Shown: positions 1 to 9,064, counted from the stretch's first letter. The stretch is DNA of 64,000 nt from CAYPAV01 sp964408805 (GCA_964408805.1 CAYPAV010000023.1:1-64000), one strand, 5' to 3'. Made by a program: numbers and translations. Notes: a model not told the origin generated them from the letters alone.

Positions 1-54
1 CCCCAAAAGGGTCGGGATCATCAAAAGAATTCGTTTGACGGTGTACTTGTACAT
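1..54 (-). CDS. ABC transporter permease, DppB type (first 18 codons only)
   Basis: Only the start of this gene lies in the window; it runs leftward off the edge. On the minus strand an ATG at 54-52 follows a strong ribosome binding site (GGAGGG, positions 58-63). It opens M-Y-K-Y-T-V-K-R-I-L-L-M-I-P-T-L-L-G. This start (basic residues, then a hydrophobic run ending IPTLLG) is characteristic of the inner-membrane permeases of dipeptide/oligopeptide ABC importers of the DppB/OppB family. The gene is divergent from the BTAD regulator at 310. The substrate cannot be judged. The identification rests on 18 residues, so it is a good but not certain call. Confidence 0.7.
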   Translation of the reverse strand, partial: MYKYTVKRILLMIPTLLG

Positions 55-309
55 GGTCCCTCCATGACGCGGATCGCCTTGAACCGGCGTCCGTCACGTC
101 CGGCTGAATTGCGGTGGAAGTATGCTCGCCCATCATCATGGCATGATCATGAAACCGGGGCGCAACCGTAAATCCCGTCATAAATTCATCAAAAATGGCA
201 ATCGGGAGCCGGTTTCACCACCCATCTATTGTTTAGAAGACGATACGAACGGTATCCTTGCGCTCGGAGCGTACGGCATTCTCTCGTATTTCGGAGAAGG
301 ACGTTTGCC

Positions 310-1542
310 ATGACCTCACTGCAATTGCGGCTCTTTGGCGGGTTCGAATTGATCGGTGCCGGCGCATCGCCTCTACCCACCCGCAAGGCGGAAGCGTTGC
401 TGGCGTATTTGGCCGCCGCCGAGGGCTCGACGCACCGCCGGGACAAGCTCGCCGCGCTGCTCTGGGGCGACCGAGGCGACGCCCAGGCGCGGCACAGCCT
501 GGCACAGACGCTCTATCTCATCCGAAAGTCGTTCGGCGAGGTGGCCGACCGGACATTGATCGTCGACGGCCAGACGGTATGCCTCGATCGCTCCCGCATC
601 GAGATCGACATACAGGAATTCGAATCCCTGGTCGCCGGCCAGACGCCCGATCAACTGCAAACGGCCGTGAAATTATATCGGGGCGGGTTTCTTGAGGGGT
701 TTCACGTCACGACCGAAGGTTTCGAGGAATGGCTTGGCGGCGAACAGCGGCGGCTCAACGAACTCGCGCTCTCCGCCTTCGACCGGTTGCTGCGCTATCA
801 GACAGAAACGTCGGATGACGCCGGTGCGATCGATACCGCACGCCGGCTGCTGGCCATCGACCCGCTGCAGGAGCGGGTCCACCGGGGGCTGATGCGACTG
901 TATCGCGACCTGGGACGCGACGCGGACGCGATCCGACAATTCCGGGTCTGCGCAGAGACACTGCACCGCGAACTCGATATCGGGCCGGAGCCCGAAACCT
1001 CCCGTCTTCACCGTGAGATCGTCGACGCCCGCACCACCGTGGCACTCGACGCGGAAGCGCCGAACATGCCGGCGCCGCGATCTTGCCGCCCCGCCAGCGG
1101 CGCCGAGCGCGCGCGCGCATACGTACAACGCGGCAACGCCTATCTCGAAAGCATGACCAGGGAAGACAATGTCAAAGCCCGGGAAATGTTCTTGCAGGCG
1201 ATCGAGCTCGATGAGGAAAGCATGACGGCCTATGCTGGCTTGGGCCGAACGCTGGTTCACGAGACCCGCCAGGGATGGGCCACCGAGCCCGAAGCAACGC
1301 GGACCATGGCCGCAGATTCGGCAAATCCGACCAACTTCATGGCCGCCCTTCTAGGAGGAGCCAAGCGCCTATTCGACGCCCTTCCGAGATTCCAGAAGCA
1401 GACCGAAACTTCCCTCGCCGCGCGCCGCGAGCGTTACTATTCCCGTGCGCTCGCGATGCCGCCCTCCGCGTCGTTTTCCTGGAACATGCCTCGGATGCCG
1501 CACCGCGAGATGTCGGGGCGCCGCATGCATTACATTTATTGA
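310..1542 (+). CDS. SARP/BTAD-type transcriptional activator, C-terminus probably decayed
   Basis: A DNA-binding regulator of the SARP-like class. The N-terminal ~95 residues (starting MTSLQLRLFGGFEL) look like an OmpR-type winged helix. Residues ~100-250 form the bacterial transcriptional activation (BTAD) domain, with the typical ...LYRDLGRDADAIRQF and ...ELDIGPEPET ending. A TPR-like segment follows (AYVQRGNAYLESM, MTAYAGLGRTL). The ATG at 310 is preferred over the upstream in-frame ATG at 229 because family homology begins there and GGAGAAGG lies about 8 bases upstream. After roughly residue 340 the TPR pattern breaks into unstructured sequence and stops at 409 residues. Family members usually carry a longer TPR array, so truncation or an old frameshift is likely. 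It is divergent from the ABC permease and may regulate that transporter. Confidence 0.75.
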   Translation: MTSLQLRLFGGFELIGAGASPLPTRKAEALLAYLAAAEGSTHRRDKLAALLWGDRGDAQARHSLAQTLYLIRKSFGEVADRTLIVDGQTVCLDRSRIEIDIQEFESLVAGQTPDQLQTAVKLYRGGFLEGFHVTTEGFEEWLGGEQRRLNELALSAFDRLLRYQTETSDDAGAIDTARRLLAIDPLQERVHRGLMRLYRDLGRDADAIRQFRVCAETLHRELDIGPEPETSRLHREIVDARTTVALDAEAPNMPAPRSCRPASGAERARAYVQRGNAYLESMTREDNVKAREMFLQAIELDEESMTAYAGLGRTLVHETRQGWATEPEATRTMAADSANPTNFMAALLGGAKRLFDALPRFQKQTETSLAARRERYYSRALAMPPSASFSWNMPRMPHREMSGRRMHYIY

Positions 1543-1672
1543 CGGCGCCCCGCGTGTCGGGGACTCGATTCCCCGATGAAGCGAACCGGTGAATGCACGA
1601 TCCGGTCAATCGAAAATCAGCGCCGACCTCGGAGACCCTCACCCTTTCCCAGCTGTTGGAGTACACGTAAAA

Positions 1673-1690
1673 ACCGCCGATACTGGCGGT
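1673..1690 (+). other. Small leader hairpin upstream of the STAS-like gene
   Basis: ACCGCC (1673-1678) and GGCGGT (1685-1690) are perfect inverted arms around a 6-base loop. They lie immediately 5' of the purine-rich ribosome binding site (AAAGGAGAG, about 1692-1700) of the gene at 1705. It could modulate translation or stabilise the 5' end. No known riboswitch is recognised. Confidence 0.35.
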
Positions 1691-1704
1691 GAAAGGAGAG
1701 AGCC

Positions 1705-2067
1705 ATGCTGACGATCCTGCCTGAAACCGATGGCGACCTGCTGGCGATGCGGGCGGAAGGGGTTTTGACCCATGCGGACTATACCGAGATCATGATCCCG
1801 CGGCTGGAGGCGATCCTCGCCGAGGGGGTCAAGGGACGGGTCTTCTTCGAATTCGGCCCCAGCTTCGACGGATGGGAGATGCGGGCGATGTGGGACGACG
1901 CCAAGTTCGGTATGAAGCACCGAAAGGATTTCGCCCGCCTCGCGGTGGTCGGCGGGCCCGGCTGGGTCGAATGGGCAACCCGCCTCGGCGCCCATTTGGT
2001 CGATGCCGAGTTGCGGACCTTCCCCGAGGACCAGCGCGCCGCCGCCCTCGACTGGGTCCGCGGTTAA
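1705..2067 (+). CDS. STAS/SEC14-fold (SpoIIAA-like) protein
   Basis: A 120-residue single-domain protein of the SpoIIAA-like family (STAS/SEC14 fold, formerly DUF3478). Visible hallmarks are the N-terminal LxILPETDGDLLAMRAEGVLT strand-turn pattern, the central strand GRVFFEF, the DGWEMRAMWDD segment and the C-terminal FPEDQRAAALDWV, all typical of the family. Length is normal. The family is thought to bind lipids or act as a regulatory adaptor; its role here is unknown. A good ribosome binding site (AAAGGAGAG) lies just upstream. It is followed 38 bases later by the metallo-hydrolase gene on the same strand, so the two are probably co-transcribed. Confidence 0.8.
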   Translation: MLTILPETDGDLLAMRAEGVLTHADYTEIMIPRLEAILAEGVKGRVFFEFGPSFDGWEMRAMWDDAKFGMKHRKDFARLAVVGGPGWVEWATRLGAHLVDAELRTFPEDQRAAALDWVRG

Positions 2068-2105
2068 TACGGCGCGGCAACGGAAAGAGAAAATCGGGAG
2101 ACCAC

Positions 2106-2990
2106 ATGACAGATATCGATACCGGGTTGAACGTCTGGCAGATGACGACCAACCACAACCGGATGATCGAGCTGCAGGCGGATACCTCGCCCGCGAAGGA
2201 TGGCCCGGTGGAACTCGCCTATTTCGGCAGCTCCGCCTTCCGGATCACCTCGCCGAAAGGCGTCAGCGTGATCATCGATCCCTGGCGCAACCATCCTTCG
2301 CGGCATTGGGATTGGTATTTCCATGATTTTCCGATCACCGCGGTCGATATCGGGATGTCGACCCACGCCCATTTCGACCACGACGCGCTGCACCGGCTCG
2401 ATGCCCATGTCCTGCTCGATCGATTGATCGGCATGTACCGCTTCGGCGATATGACGATTTACGGCCTGGCCGACAAGCATGCCATCGATTCGAGCTGCGC
2501 CCTCTACGACTACAAGAAGATACACGAGCATTTCCACGGCACCGACATCACGCCGCCAAACAATCCCCGCTCCTGGGATCACTGCCTGATCGTGGTGGAG
2601 ACGGGGGGTATGCGGATCGTCCATTGGGGCGACAACCGGCACGATCCGCCGGCGGAGATCTGGAAGGCATTGGGCGAGATCGATATCGCGCTGCTGCCGG
2701 TCGACGGCTCGCAGCACGTCATGGGCCATATTCACGTGGAATCGATCATCGAGCGCCTTGGCCCCCGCGTCGTCGTGCCCCATCACTATTACATCTGGGA
2801 CGTGCTGCAGCGGCAATCGACCCTGCAGACGGCGGAAGCCTGGGTTGCGAGCCGCGAGAAGGTCGAGTTGATCGAGGGACCGCGAAAAATCTACCGGATC
2901 GCGGAGTTGGACAAACTCGAGAAGGTCGTCCATTTCTTCGGCGACCAGGTCGCCTTCGACAAGGTGAGTTGGTACGAGGACGGGCGCTGA
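2106..2990 (+). CDS. Metallo-beta-lactamase-fold hydrolase
   Basis: A 294-residue member of the MBL-fold hydrolases (UlaG/YtnP-like branch). The zinc-binding signature H-A-H-F-D-H is clear in STHAHFDHDAL. An early strand GVSVIIDPWRNHPS precedes it, and later metal ligands are suggested by VHWGDN and VPHHYYIWD. The ATG at 2106 is chosen because GGGAG lies 6-10 bases upstream and similarity starts there; the open frame extends further 5' without meaning. The tail ...FGDQVAFDKVSWYEDGR is intact. The substrate is unknown. The neighbours (STAS-like protein, thioesterase) do not define a pathway. Confidence 0.85.
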   Translation: MTDIDTGLNVWQMTTNHNRMIELQADTSPAKDGPVELAYFGSSAFRITSPKGVSVIIDPWRNHPSRHWDWYFHDFPITAVDIGMSTHAHFDHDALHRLDAHVLLDRLIGMYRFGDMTIYGLADKHAIDSSCALYDYKKIHEHFHGTDITPPNNPRSWDHCLIVVETGGMRIVHWGDNRHDPPAEIWKALGEIDIALLPVDGSQHVMGHIHVESIIERLGPRVVVPHHYYIWDVLQRQSTLQTAEAWVASREKVELIEGPRKIYRIAELDKLEKVVHFFGDQVAFDKVSWYEDGR

Positions 2991-3035
2991 TCGCGCCGAG
3001 CCCGCACCTGAAATTCAGAGGAGGACGCCCCGACG

Positions 3036-3431
3036 ATGGCGATCGACCACGAGATCGGCCAGCTCTCCCGCCATATCGGCCAAAAGACCGAGGAATGGCG
3101 CGCCGGCTATTGCAAGCTCTCCCTCGACCTCGACGAGCGACACCTGAACCGGAGCGGCACCGTCGACGGCGGCATCTTCGCCGTCATGATCGACAGTGCC
3201 GGTGCCTATGCCGGCACCTATCCCGAAGCCGGCCAGCCGAAACGCGACTGCGCCACCATCACCATGACCATCAACTACGCCGGTCAACCGCAGGGCAAAC
3301 GCCTGATCGCCGAAGGCGAGATGCGGAAGAGCGGCCGGCGGATCTATTTCGCGAGCTGCCGGGTGACGGACGAACTCGGCAATCTCTGCGCGTTCGGCGA
3401 TTGCACGTTTCGGATCTTTACGGCGGGGTAA
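3036..3431 (+). CDS. PaaI-type hotdog-fold thioesterase
   Basis: A 131-residue hotdog-fold acyl-CoA thioesterase of the PaaI/YbgC broad family. The segment GTVDGGIFAVMIDSAGAYAG corresponds to the conserved HGGxxxxLxDxaxG helix, although the usual His-Gly-Gly is Asp-Gly-Gly here. The strand pairs ATITMTINYAGQPQGKRLIAEGEM and FASCRVTDELGNLCAFGDCTFRI follow the family pattern. It probably hydrolyses small acyl-CoA or phenylacyl-CoA thioesters in the cytoplasm. The preceding leader has AGAGGAGG, a strong ribosome binding site. It lies 45 bases after the MBL-fold gene on the same strand. Confidence 0.85.
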   Translation: MAIDHEIGQLSRHIGQKTEEWRAGYCKLSLDLDERHLNRSGTVDGGIFAVMIDSAGAYAGTYPEAGQPKRDCATITMTINYAGQPQGKRLIAEGEMRKSGRRIYFASCRVTDELGNLCAFGDCTFRIFTAG

Positions 3432-3521
3432 GGGAGTGGCGACGGTTGGGAATACGGAATGAGATTGGTTGTCCAACCGCTGCGCGTATTGCCCCTCCCG
3501 CGATTGCGTCAACTCAATGAT

Positions 3522-5066
3522 CTATTTACTTGGGAGACTGATTTTCACCGCGGCTCCATTGTCCGCATTCCTTCCTATCGTCAACGTGCCTCCGTGCAAA
3601 CTCACCAATGACTGTGTAATGGCAAGTCCCAATCCCGAGCCTTCGCGGCTCACATGCGGGTTGGCTCTATTCATTTTGAAGGGTTCCAATAGGAACGGTA
3701 TTTCCCGGGCGGGAATTCCCGGCCCCGTGTCATTAACCGTGACAATGTGAAATTCGCCGGCGTTCGAGGCCGTAACACCGACAGTGCCGCCTTCCGGAGT
3801 GAAGTTAAGGGCGTTCGCTAAAAGGTTGAGAAGAATTTGTTTTACGGCGCGTTCATCGGCATAGAGCGACGGCAGATTCTTGGGTAAGTCTTTTACCAAA
3901 TTGATCCCGTGAACGGCGGCTCTCTGGCTCACCAGATTGATGCAATCGTCCACCACCGCATTCAGGTTTATGGCCGTCTGATAGAGAAGGTACTCACCCG
4001 CCTCGATTTTCGAGATATCGAGAACGTCATTGATCAAGTCGAGGAGGTAACGACCGCTGTCCTCGATGTGTGCGGCATATTCCAGATATTTCTTCTCTCC
4101 AATCGGTCCAAGGTATTGTTGGCTCAATATGTTCGAAAAACCCAAGATGGCGTTCAACGGCGTGCGCAGTTCGTGGCTCATGGTCGCTAAGAAGTCGGTC
4201 TTGGCCTTGCTCGCTTCCTTCGCTTCGATCAGGGCGTCGTCACGGTCTTTCTCGGCGTTCTTGCGATCGGTGATGTCCGTGCTGATCGATCCGACCGCGA
4301 GGACGTCGCCCGACACATCAAAAATGGGAAATTTCGTGCACAGATGAACGAAATTTCCGTCTAGATGGGGAATGATGTGTTCCTGTGTTATTGGACCTTT
4401 GCTCTCGACAACCTTCTTCTCCTGAAATTCGAATGATTCGGCCACTTCCTGCGGAAACAGGTTCTCCGCGGCACTATCTTCGTCATTTTTCAAATCTATA
4501 CTGAAATGCCTATCAAATTCCTTGTTGATCAGTAGATAACGACCTTCCAAATCGCGAAGTGAAACCATTGCAGGGGCGTTGTCCAAGAAGGCTCGAAGAC
4601 GTTGCTCGCTGAGGCGCAACGCCTCTTGCGCCCGCTTATGCTCGGTTATATCCCTGGCGGTGCCCCTAACGCCGATCAAAGCGCCGGATTCGTCGTCATA
4701 GACCGGCAGTCCGCTGAGCAGGAAATCTCGGGTCTCGCCCAACCGGTCCATGATGTTGAAGGGTTGGTCGCGGAACGGTGAATGTAGGTCGACCTCACTC
4801 GGTTGCCCCTCGGAGGTCTTGAACGAGCCGATATCGGACAGTTGCTTGCCCATCAACTCGTAGGGATGGAAATGAAGGATTTCAAAGACCCGTGCCGAAA
4901 CGTAAGTCAGGCGAAGCTCGTCATCCGTCTCCCACACCCAGTCCGAAACCAATCGCGTCAAATCCTCGAGCCGGCGCCTCAACGCCTTGCTCTCCCATTC
5001 GACATTGCCGAGGGATGAATCGGGCCGGTCTTGGGCAAGCGAGCGAATTGTGCGGGTGTCGGACAT
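3522..5066 (-). CDS. PAS-domain sensor histidine kinase
   Basis: A 514-residue cytoplasmic sensor kinase with no obvious membrane segment. Residues ~30-150 form a PAS/PAC unit ending GVRGTARDITEHKRAQ. Residues ~160-280 form a second PAS ending VGSISTDITDRKNAEK. The HisKA dimerisation box follows (ATMSHELRTPLNAILGF, phosphorylated His), then a HATPase domain with N box (LNLLANALNFTPEGG), G1 (NDTGPGIP) and G2 (GSGLGLAITQSL). It stops just after the last HATPase strand and has no receiver, so it needs a separate response regulator. It starts 12 bases after the stop of the DUF2336 gene and is probably co-transcribed with it. Confidence 0.93.
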   Translation of the reverse strand: MSDTRTIRSLAQDRPDSSLGNVEWESKALRRRLEDLTRLVSDWVWETDDELRLTYVSARVFEILHFHPYELMGKQLSDIGSFKTSEGQPSEVDLHSPFRDQPFNIMDRLGETRDFLLSGLPVYDDESGALIGVRGTARDITEHKRAQEALRLSEQRLRAFLDNAPAMVSLRDLEGRYLLINKEFDRHFSIDLKNDEDSAAENLFPQEVAESFEFQEKKVVESKGPITQEHIIPHLDGNFVHLCTKFPIFDVSGDVLAVGSISTDITDRKNAEKDRDDALIEAKEASKAKTDFLATMSHELRTPLNAILGFSNILSQQYLGPIGEKKYLEYAAHIEDSGRYLLDLINDVLDISKIEAGEYLLYQTAINLNAVVDDCINLVSQRAAVHGINLVKDLPKNLPSLYADERAVKQILLNLLANALNFTPEGGTVGVTASNAGEFHIVTVNDTGPGIPAREIPFLLEPFKMNRANPHVSREGSGLGLAITQSLVSLHGGTLTIGRNADNGAAVKISLPSK

Positions 5067-5078
5067 GACGGTCGGGGC

Positions 5079-6191
5079 CTATCCCAAATCCAACTCACGA
5101 ATGGCCGCGAGGTAATCTACATCGCGCTGCCAGCGGTGCAGCACTTCCTCGGCGGCCGGTTGCGGGATGTGGCGATAGAAGCCCATCATTGCGTCGATCT
5201 CCGATTCCAACCGGAATCCTCGAGAGAGCACCTTCGAGCTGTGCTGAACGATCGTGCGGAATATGTCCTCCTCCAATCCCAGCGCGCGACAGACGATAGC
5301 GAGCCCTTCGCCGCCCGATTCGTTTAACATGCGCATGATAAGGAGTTCGCGCAGACCCGTGAGGCGCCGGAACCCCGAGAGAAAGAGTCGGACCTCGCCG
5401 TCCCGAAGGGCGCCGGCCAGGAATTCCGGCGTTACCGCGCCCTGTTCCTCCAATTGGGATAACAGGATATCGGATTTACTATCGTCTTCGTGGGAACCCA
5501 CCCCTCCTTGTTCATCCTCTTGAATCGCCTGCTCAAGAAGATCGTCGACCTCGTCCTGGCTTAACTCGTAATTTTTCAAGATGAATCGACGGAGCGCCGC
5601 GGACACCCAGAGGAACATCTTTTTCGCGAGCGTCGGATCAAGATCCTCACGGCGCAGGATCGGCTCTTGGAAGGTATCGACGCGCTGCGATTGTTCGACC
5701 AGATAACCCATCGTGGCCTGCGATATATTGGCGCTGGAGTTCTCCAACAATGTGCGAACGACGCTTTCATTGCTGCTTTCAACCAGGGCGTCGGATACGG
5801 ACTCGCTAATGTCTCGGCGATTGGCGACCGCAAGTTTGTATTCTAGGGTGCGATTGCGAACGACCTCTATAAGATGCTCGTCCCGCAGCACCTTGCTGCG
5901 GGTCAAGATTGGAAACGCGACTTCGAACTCGTCATTCGCGAGCTGTTCGATCAGATCGACCGGCGCGTTGGGCAGATCGGCGAGTCTAGAACTGATGATC
6001 TCGCGCGCGGCGACCTCGGTGTCGTGAACCAATTGGCGCAGAATTTCGTGCATCAACGAACGCTCGCGCTCGGTCAGAACGCGGCCTTGTTCCGAAAAAA
6101 GATCGGAAATTGTGTCCGCCAAGGCGCGACGGCCCGAACTCGATTTTTCCCGCGCCAAACGGAAAAGGTAATCGCCGTCGATTTCCTCCAT
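5079..6191 (-). CDS. DUF2336 domain protein
   Basis: A 370-residue protein of the alphaproteobacterial DUF2336 family, a helical HEAT-like repeat protein often found with two-component genes. Typical segments are the N-terminal SGRRALADTISDLF, LTERERSLMHEILRQLV, DVEVAAREIISSRLADL-like helices and the C-terminal RGFRLESEIDAMMGFYR. The start MEEIDGDYLFRLAREK at 6191 is chosen over the longer frame from 6257, because AGCGAGGGG lies just upstream and homology begins here. It lies immediately 5' of the PAS histidine kinase with a 12-base gap. Functional coupling to that kinase is inferred from position only. Confidence 0.85.
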   Translation of the reverse strand: MEEIDGDYLFRLAREKSSSGRRALADTISDLFSEQGRVLTERERSLMHEILRQLVHDTEVAAREIISSRLADLPNAPVDLIEQLANDEFEVAFPILTRSKVLRDEHLIEVVRNRTLEYKLAVANRRDISESVSDALVESSNESVVRTLLENSSANISQATMGYLVEQSQRVDTFQEPILRREDLDPTLAKKMFLWVSAALRRFILKNYELSQDEVDDLLEQAIQEDEQGGVGSHEDDSKSDILLSQLEEQGAVTPEFLAGALRDGEVRLFLSGFRRLTGLRELLIMRMLNESGGEGLAIVCRALGLEEDIFRTIVQHSSKVLSRGFRLESEIDAMMGFYRHIPQPAAEEVLHRWQRDVDYLAAIRELDLG

Positions 6192-6640
6192 TTTCCCCTC
6201 GCTAGTCACACCGCCCGTGTGACGAGAACAAACTTGTCTGGAAACTATAAGAGACAAACATTGTTAAACTATTAATCAGTATCGTGCGAAATCTCCCTTT
6301 GCGACCGTTTAGAGTAAATCGCGGCTATCGAAGTGACAAGTTAGCGCCTGAATCATCGATCGGGGTCTTTGCTATCGAAGACGAACTCGACGGAAGGTGG
6401 CATGGCATCGAAGCTACCCAGAACGACCAAGCAGTCATGGAATTCCCTGGAGCCCACATTGCACCTTAGATCGTTGAATCCAGCGATTAAGGACCGCCGA
6501 ACTTAAGTCTGGATGACGGGTGCTTGATCCGGCCCCTTCCCCAACCCTCTTTTGATAGAGATTGCGCGAATATGCGCCGCAAGTGAGTGTTCTAACGCAG
6601 CAATTCTCTGGCGCGAGAGCCAAGCCAAACCGGGTCAGCG
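6192..6640. other. Intergenic region without a supported gene
   Basis: About 450 bases separate the start of the DUF2336 gene from the 3' end of the flavin reductase gene. The first 80 bases upstream of 6191 are A/T-rich and should hold the DUF2336/kinase promoter. A 61-codon plus-strand frame (6284-6469) has no ribosome binding site or recognisable content and is not called. No convincing terminator or RNA gene is seen. Confidence 0.5.
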
Positions 6641-7291
6641 CTAGTCGTAGCGTTCGTCGCGCTCGGGCGGCCTCAGACTGAAGACGTTCTCGGGCAGGAT
6701 CCGGGCATATTCGAGGTAGCCCAACCTTGCCAGGGGAAGGACCTTGCGCACATCCACGATACCGTCGGTGATCACCGCATCGTCGATATGGATGCCCACC
6801 ACTTGGCCGATCACCAAATTCGATTTGGTCCCGCCGGGGACGGTCGGCAGGTGGATGGTCTGGAGGTATTTGCACTCCAGCGCAATCGGCGAGTTCTTGA
6901 CCCGCGGCGGCTTCACCTGTTCGCAAGGCGCGGCCTCCAGCCCCGCCTTCGCCATCTCGTCGACGCTGGCCGGCTCGTGGACCGCTGTATTGACCATCGG
7001 CTCGCGGAGATCGTAGGTGCACATGTTGAAGACGAACTCGCCGGTCTCCTCGACATTGATCAGCGAGTCCTTGGGTTCCTCGGTGCCGGGCTTGACCCCG
7101 TTGGGACAGAACATGATACAGGGCGGCTCCGCGCTCAGCGAATTGAAGAAGCTGAAGGGGGCCAGATTGATCACCCCATCGACGCTCAGTGTCGAAATCC
7201 AGCCGATCGGCCGAGGCACGACGAGCGAGTTGTAGACGGTGTGCTTGAGGGGAGCCGGTTTCATGCCGACTTCGTTCGGATCGAAATACAT
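6641..7291 (-). CDS. Flavin reductase-like (FMN-binding split barrel) protein
   Basis: A 216-residue member of the flavin reductase-like domain family. The N-terminal core VVPRPIGWISTLSVDGVINLAPFSFFN is the classic FMN-binding split-barrel signature, followed by the PCIMFCPNG strand. The C-terminal half has SPIALECKYLQTIHLP and LVIGQVVGIHIDD, as in family members around 200-220 residues long. The start MYFDPNEVG is preferred to the frame opening at 7345 because homology begins there and CGGAG lies upstream. It is divergent from the aminotransferase gene at 7451. Some homologues reduce flavin for a partner oxygenase; the partner here is unknown. Confidence 0.88.
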   Translation of the reverse strand: MYFDPNEVGMKPAPLKHTVYNSLVVPRPIGWISTLSVDGVINLAPFSFFNSLSAEPPCIMFCPNGVKPGTEEPKDSLINVEETGEFVFNMCTYDLREPMVNTAVHEPASVDEMAKAGLEAAPCEQVKPPRVKNSPIALECKYLQTIHLPTVPGGTKSNLVIGQVVGIHIDDAVITDGIVDVRKVLPLARLGYLEYARILPENVFSLRPPERDERYD

Positions 7292-7450
7292 AGGCGAAGA
7301 CTCCGGGAGATCCACTCGCGGGACAGGCCGTCCCGCGTCTCCCATAGCAGGGCGCAGCGCAGCTGTCCCGATTATTCCCCATGATTTGGGTTTGCCGAGA
7401 GGGGCGCCGCCCTACCCTTAAAGTAAGTCCACTATCAGGGAACCCTTGAT

Positions 7451-8380
7451 ATGCCCACGCTCTCGAACCAGCGGATTGCCTATTTCAACGGCGACTACGT
7501 GCCGGAAAGCCAAGTGCTGATCCCGTTCCGCGATCGCGGCTTCAAGCTCGGCGACGCGGCCTTCGATATGACCCGGACCTTCAACGGAACCGTCTTCAAG
7601 CTCCGCGAACATGTGGAACGGTTCTACCGCTCGCTGAAATACCTGCAGATCGACCCCGGCCTCTCAGCAGACGAGATGATCGGGGTCAGCGAGGAGGTGC
7701 TCGACCGCAATAGCCACCTGTTGAGCAAGGGCGACGACTATTGGCTGGCCCAAAGGGTGACCCGCGGCATCGACGTTCCCCAAGGCGAGGCGGAGGAGCA
7801 TCGGGCGGGTCCGACCGTCATCGTCGAATGCACGCCGCTGCCTTTCGAGAACCGCGCAAGGCTCTATCGCGACGGGATCGACCTCGTGGTCTCTTCGGTC
7901 CGGCGGACCTCGCCGGATTCGCTCTCGCCCCGCGCCAAGACGCATAACTATCTCAACCTCATCATGGCCGATCTGGAAGCGAAGGCGAGCAATCCCGAGG
8001 TCTGGCCGATGCTGCTCGACGTCAACGGTAATCTCTGCGAAGCGCTCGGCTGCAACATCTTCCTGGTGCGGGACGGCGCCCTGGTGACCCCGCGCGAGCA
8101 GTTCGTCCTCCCCGGGATCAGCCGCCAGACGGTGATCGAGCTGGCCGAGGGCGCCGGCATCGCCTGCGAGGAATGCGACCTCGACGTCTTCGACGCGATG
8201 AACGCGGACGAGATCTTCCTCACCTCGACCAGCCTTTGCATGTGCCCGGTCCGGAGTGTCAATGGCGCCGAGATCGGCGACGGCGGGGTGCCGGGACCGG
8301 TGACGGCGGAATTGTTAAAGGCCTATTCCGACTTCGTCGGCTGCGATTTCGTCGAGCAATACCTCCAGCGCCTGCAATAG
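7451..8380 (+). CDS. Class IV PLP-dependent aminotransferase (branched-chain/D-amino acid type)
   Basis: A 309-residue fold-type IV PLP enzyme related to IlvE and D-amino-acid aminotransferase. The N-terminus (YFNGDYVPESQVLIPFRDRGFKLGDAAFD) is the standard class IV entry. The PLP lysine lies in SPRAKTHNYLNLIMADLEA. The phosphate-binding GNLCEALGCNIFLV and LPGISRQTVIELA segments and the DEIFLTSTSLCMCPV strand are present. It should transfer amino groups between an amino acid and a 2-oxo acid; the substrate cannot be set from sequence. It is followed 30 bases later by a GST gene on the same strand. Confidence 0.88.
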   Translation: MPTLSNQRIAYFNGDYVPESQVLIPFRDRGFKLGDAAFDMTRTFNGTVFKLREHVERFYRSLKYLQIDPGLSADEMIGVSEEVLDRNSHLLSKGDDYWLAQRVTRGIDVPQGEAEEHRAGPTVIVECTPLPFENRARLYRDGIDLVVSSVRRTSPDSLSPRAKTHNYLNLIMADLEAKASNPEVWPMLLDVNGNLCEALGCNIFLVRDGALVTPREQFVLPGISRQTVIELAEGAGIACEECDLDVFDAMNADEIFLTSTSLCMCPVRSVNGAEIGDGGVPGPVTAELLKAYSDFVGCDFVEQYLQRLQ

Positions 8381-8410
8381 ACGGCTGATGACACAAGGAA
8401 ACCCGAGACC

Positions 8411-9016
8411 ATGATGAAGCTCTATTACACCGGTAACTCGCCCTATGCCCGCCGCCCCCGGATCGCCTGGCGCGAAGCCGGCCTGGCGGGTCAAATCGAG
8501 GAGATCGACGTGACCCCGAGGGTCGAGAATTTGGACCTCCTCCACGGCATGGGCCCCAGCGGCAAGGTGCCGGGCCTGCTGACCGACGGCGGCACCTATC
8601 TCTGCGAATCGCTGATCATCGCGCGCCATCTCGACGAGGCCTCGGGCGGCAAGCTCTACCCGGCCGAAGGGGCCGCGCGGGAGGCCATCCTCGAACTGGA
8701 GGGCATGGCCTCGCTCCTCATGGACACGCTCTATGTCCGTTCCCACGAGAAACGCCGCGAGGAGGGCGACCTCTCCCCCGCCGTCCTGGCCGCCGGGGCC
8801 GAACGTTGCAATCGCGCCTATGACGCGCTGGCCAAGCGCCTCGGCAACTCCGACAACGCCATCGACATGGGCGCTATCACCGCCGTCTGCTCGCTCGGCT
8901 ATTCGGACTGGCGAACGCCGGAAGACGAATGGCGCAAAGGGCGCGACGGGCTGGCCGCCTGGTTCGACCGGATGATGGAACGGGACGCCATGGCGACGAC
9001 GAAGGTGGTGGTTTAG
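8411..9016 (+). CDS. Glutathione S-transferase family protein
   Basis: A 201-residue cytosolic GST-like protein. The thioredoxin-like N-domain starts KLYYTGNSPYARRPRIAWRE. It has the cis-proline region (GPSGKVPGLLTDGG, corresponding to the usual xKVPxL) and the glutathione-binding LCESLIIARHLDE. The all-helical C-domain contains the N-capping box region AIDMGAITAVCSLGYSDWR. Length is typical. The substrate is unknown. The upstream aminotransferase is close enough (30 bases) for co-transcription. The gene is convergent with the hydrolase at 9111, with a strong hairpin between them. Confidence 0.88.
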   Translation: MMKLYYTGNSPYARRPRIAWREAGLAGQIEEIDVTPRVENLDLLHGMGPSGKVPGLLTDGGTYLCESLIIARHLDEASGGKLYPAEGAAREAILELEGMASLLMDTLYVRSHEKRREEGDLSPAVLAAGAERCNRAYDALAKRLGNSDNAIDMGAITAVCSLGYSDWRTPEDEWRKGRDGLAAWFDRMMERDAMATTKVVV

Positions 9017-9064
9017 CGTGTACTTTAGATTTTCGTCTTAACTGACTGGTTCAACACAATAGTT

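Noticed and set aside
1543..1704. Terminator after the BTAD gene
   Set aside because: GGGGA...TCCCC arms at about 1559-1574 are short and lack a T-run, so the evidence is too weak.
6284..6469. 61-codon plus-strand frame
   Set aside because: No ribosome binding site, no similarity and an isolated position.
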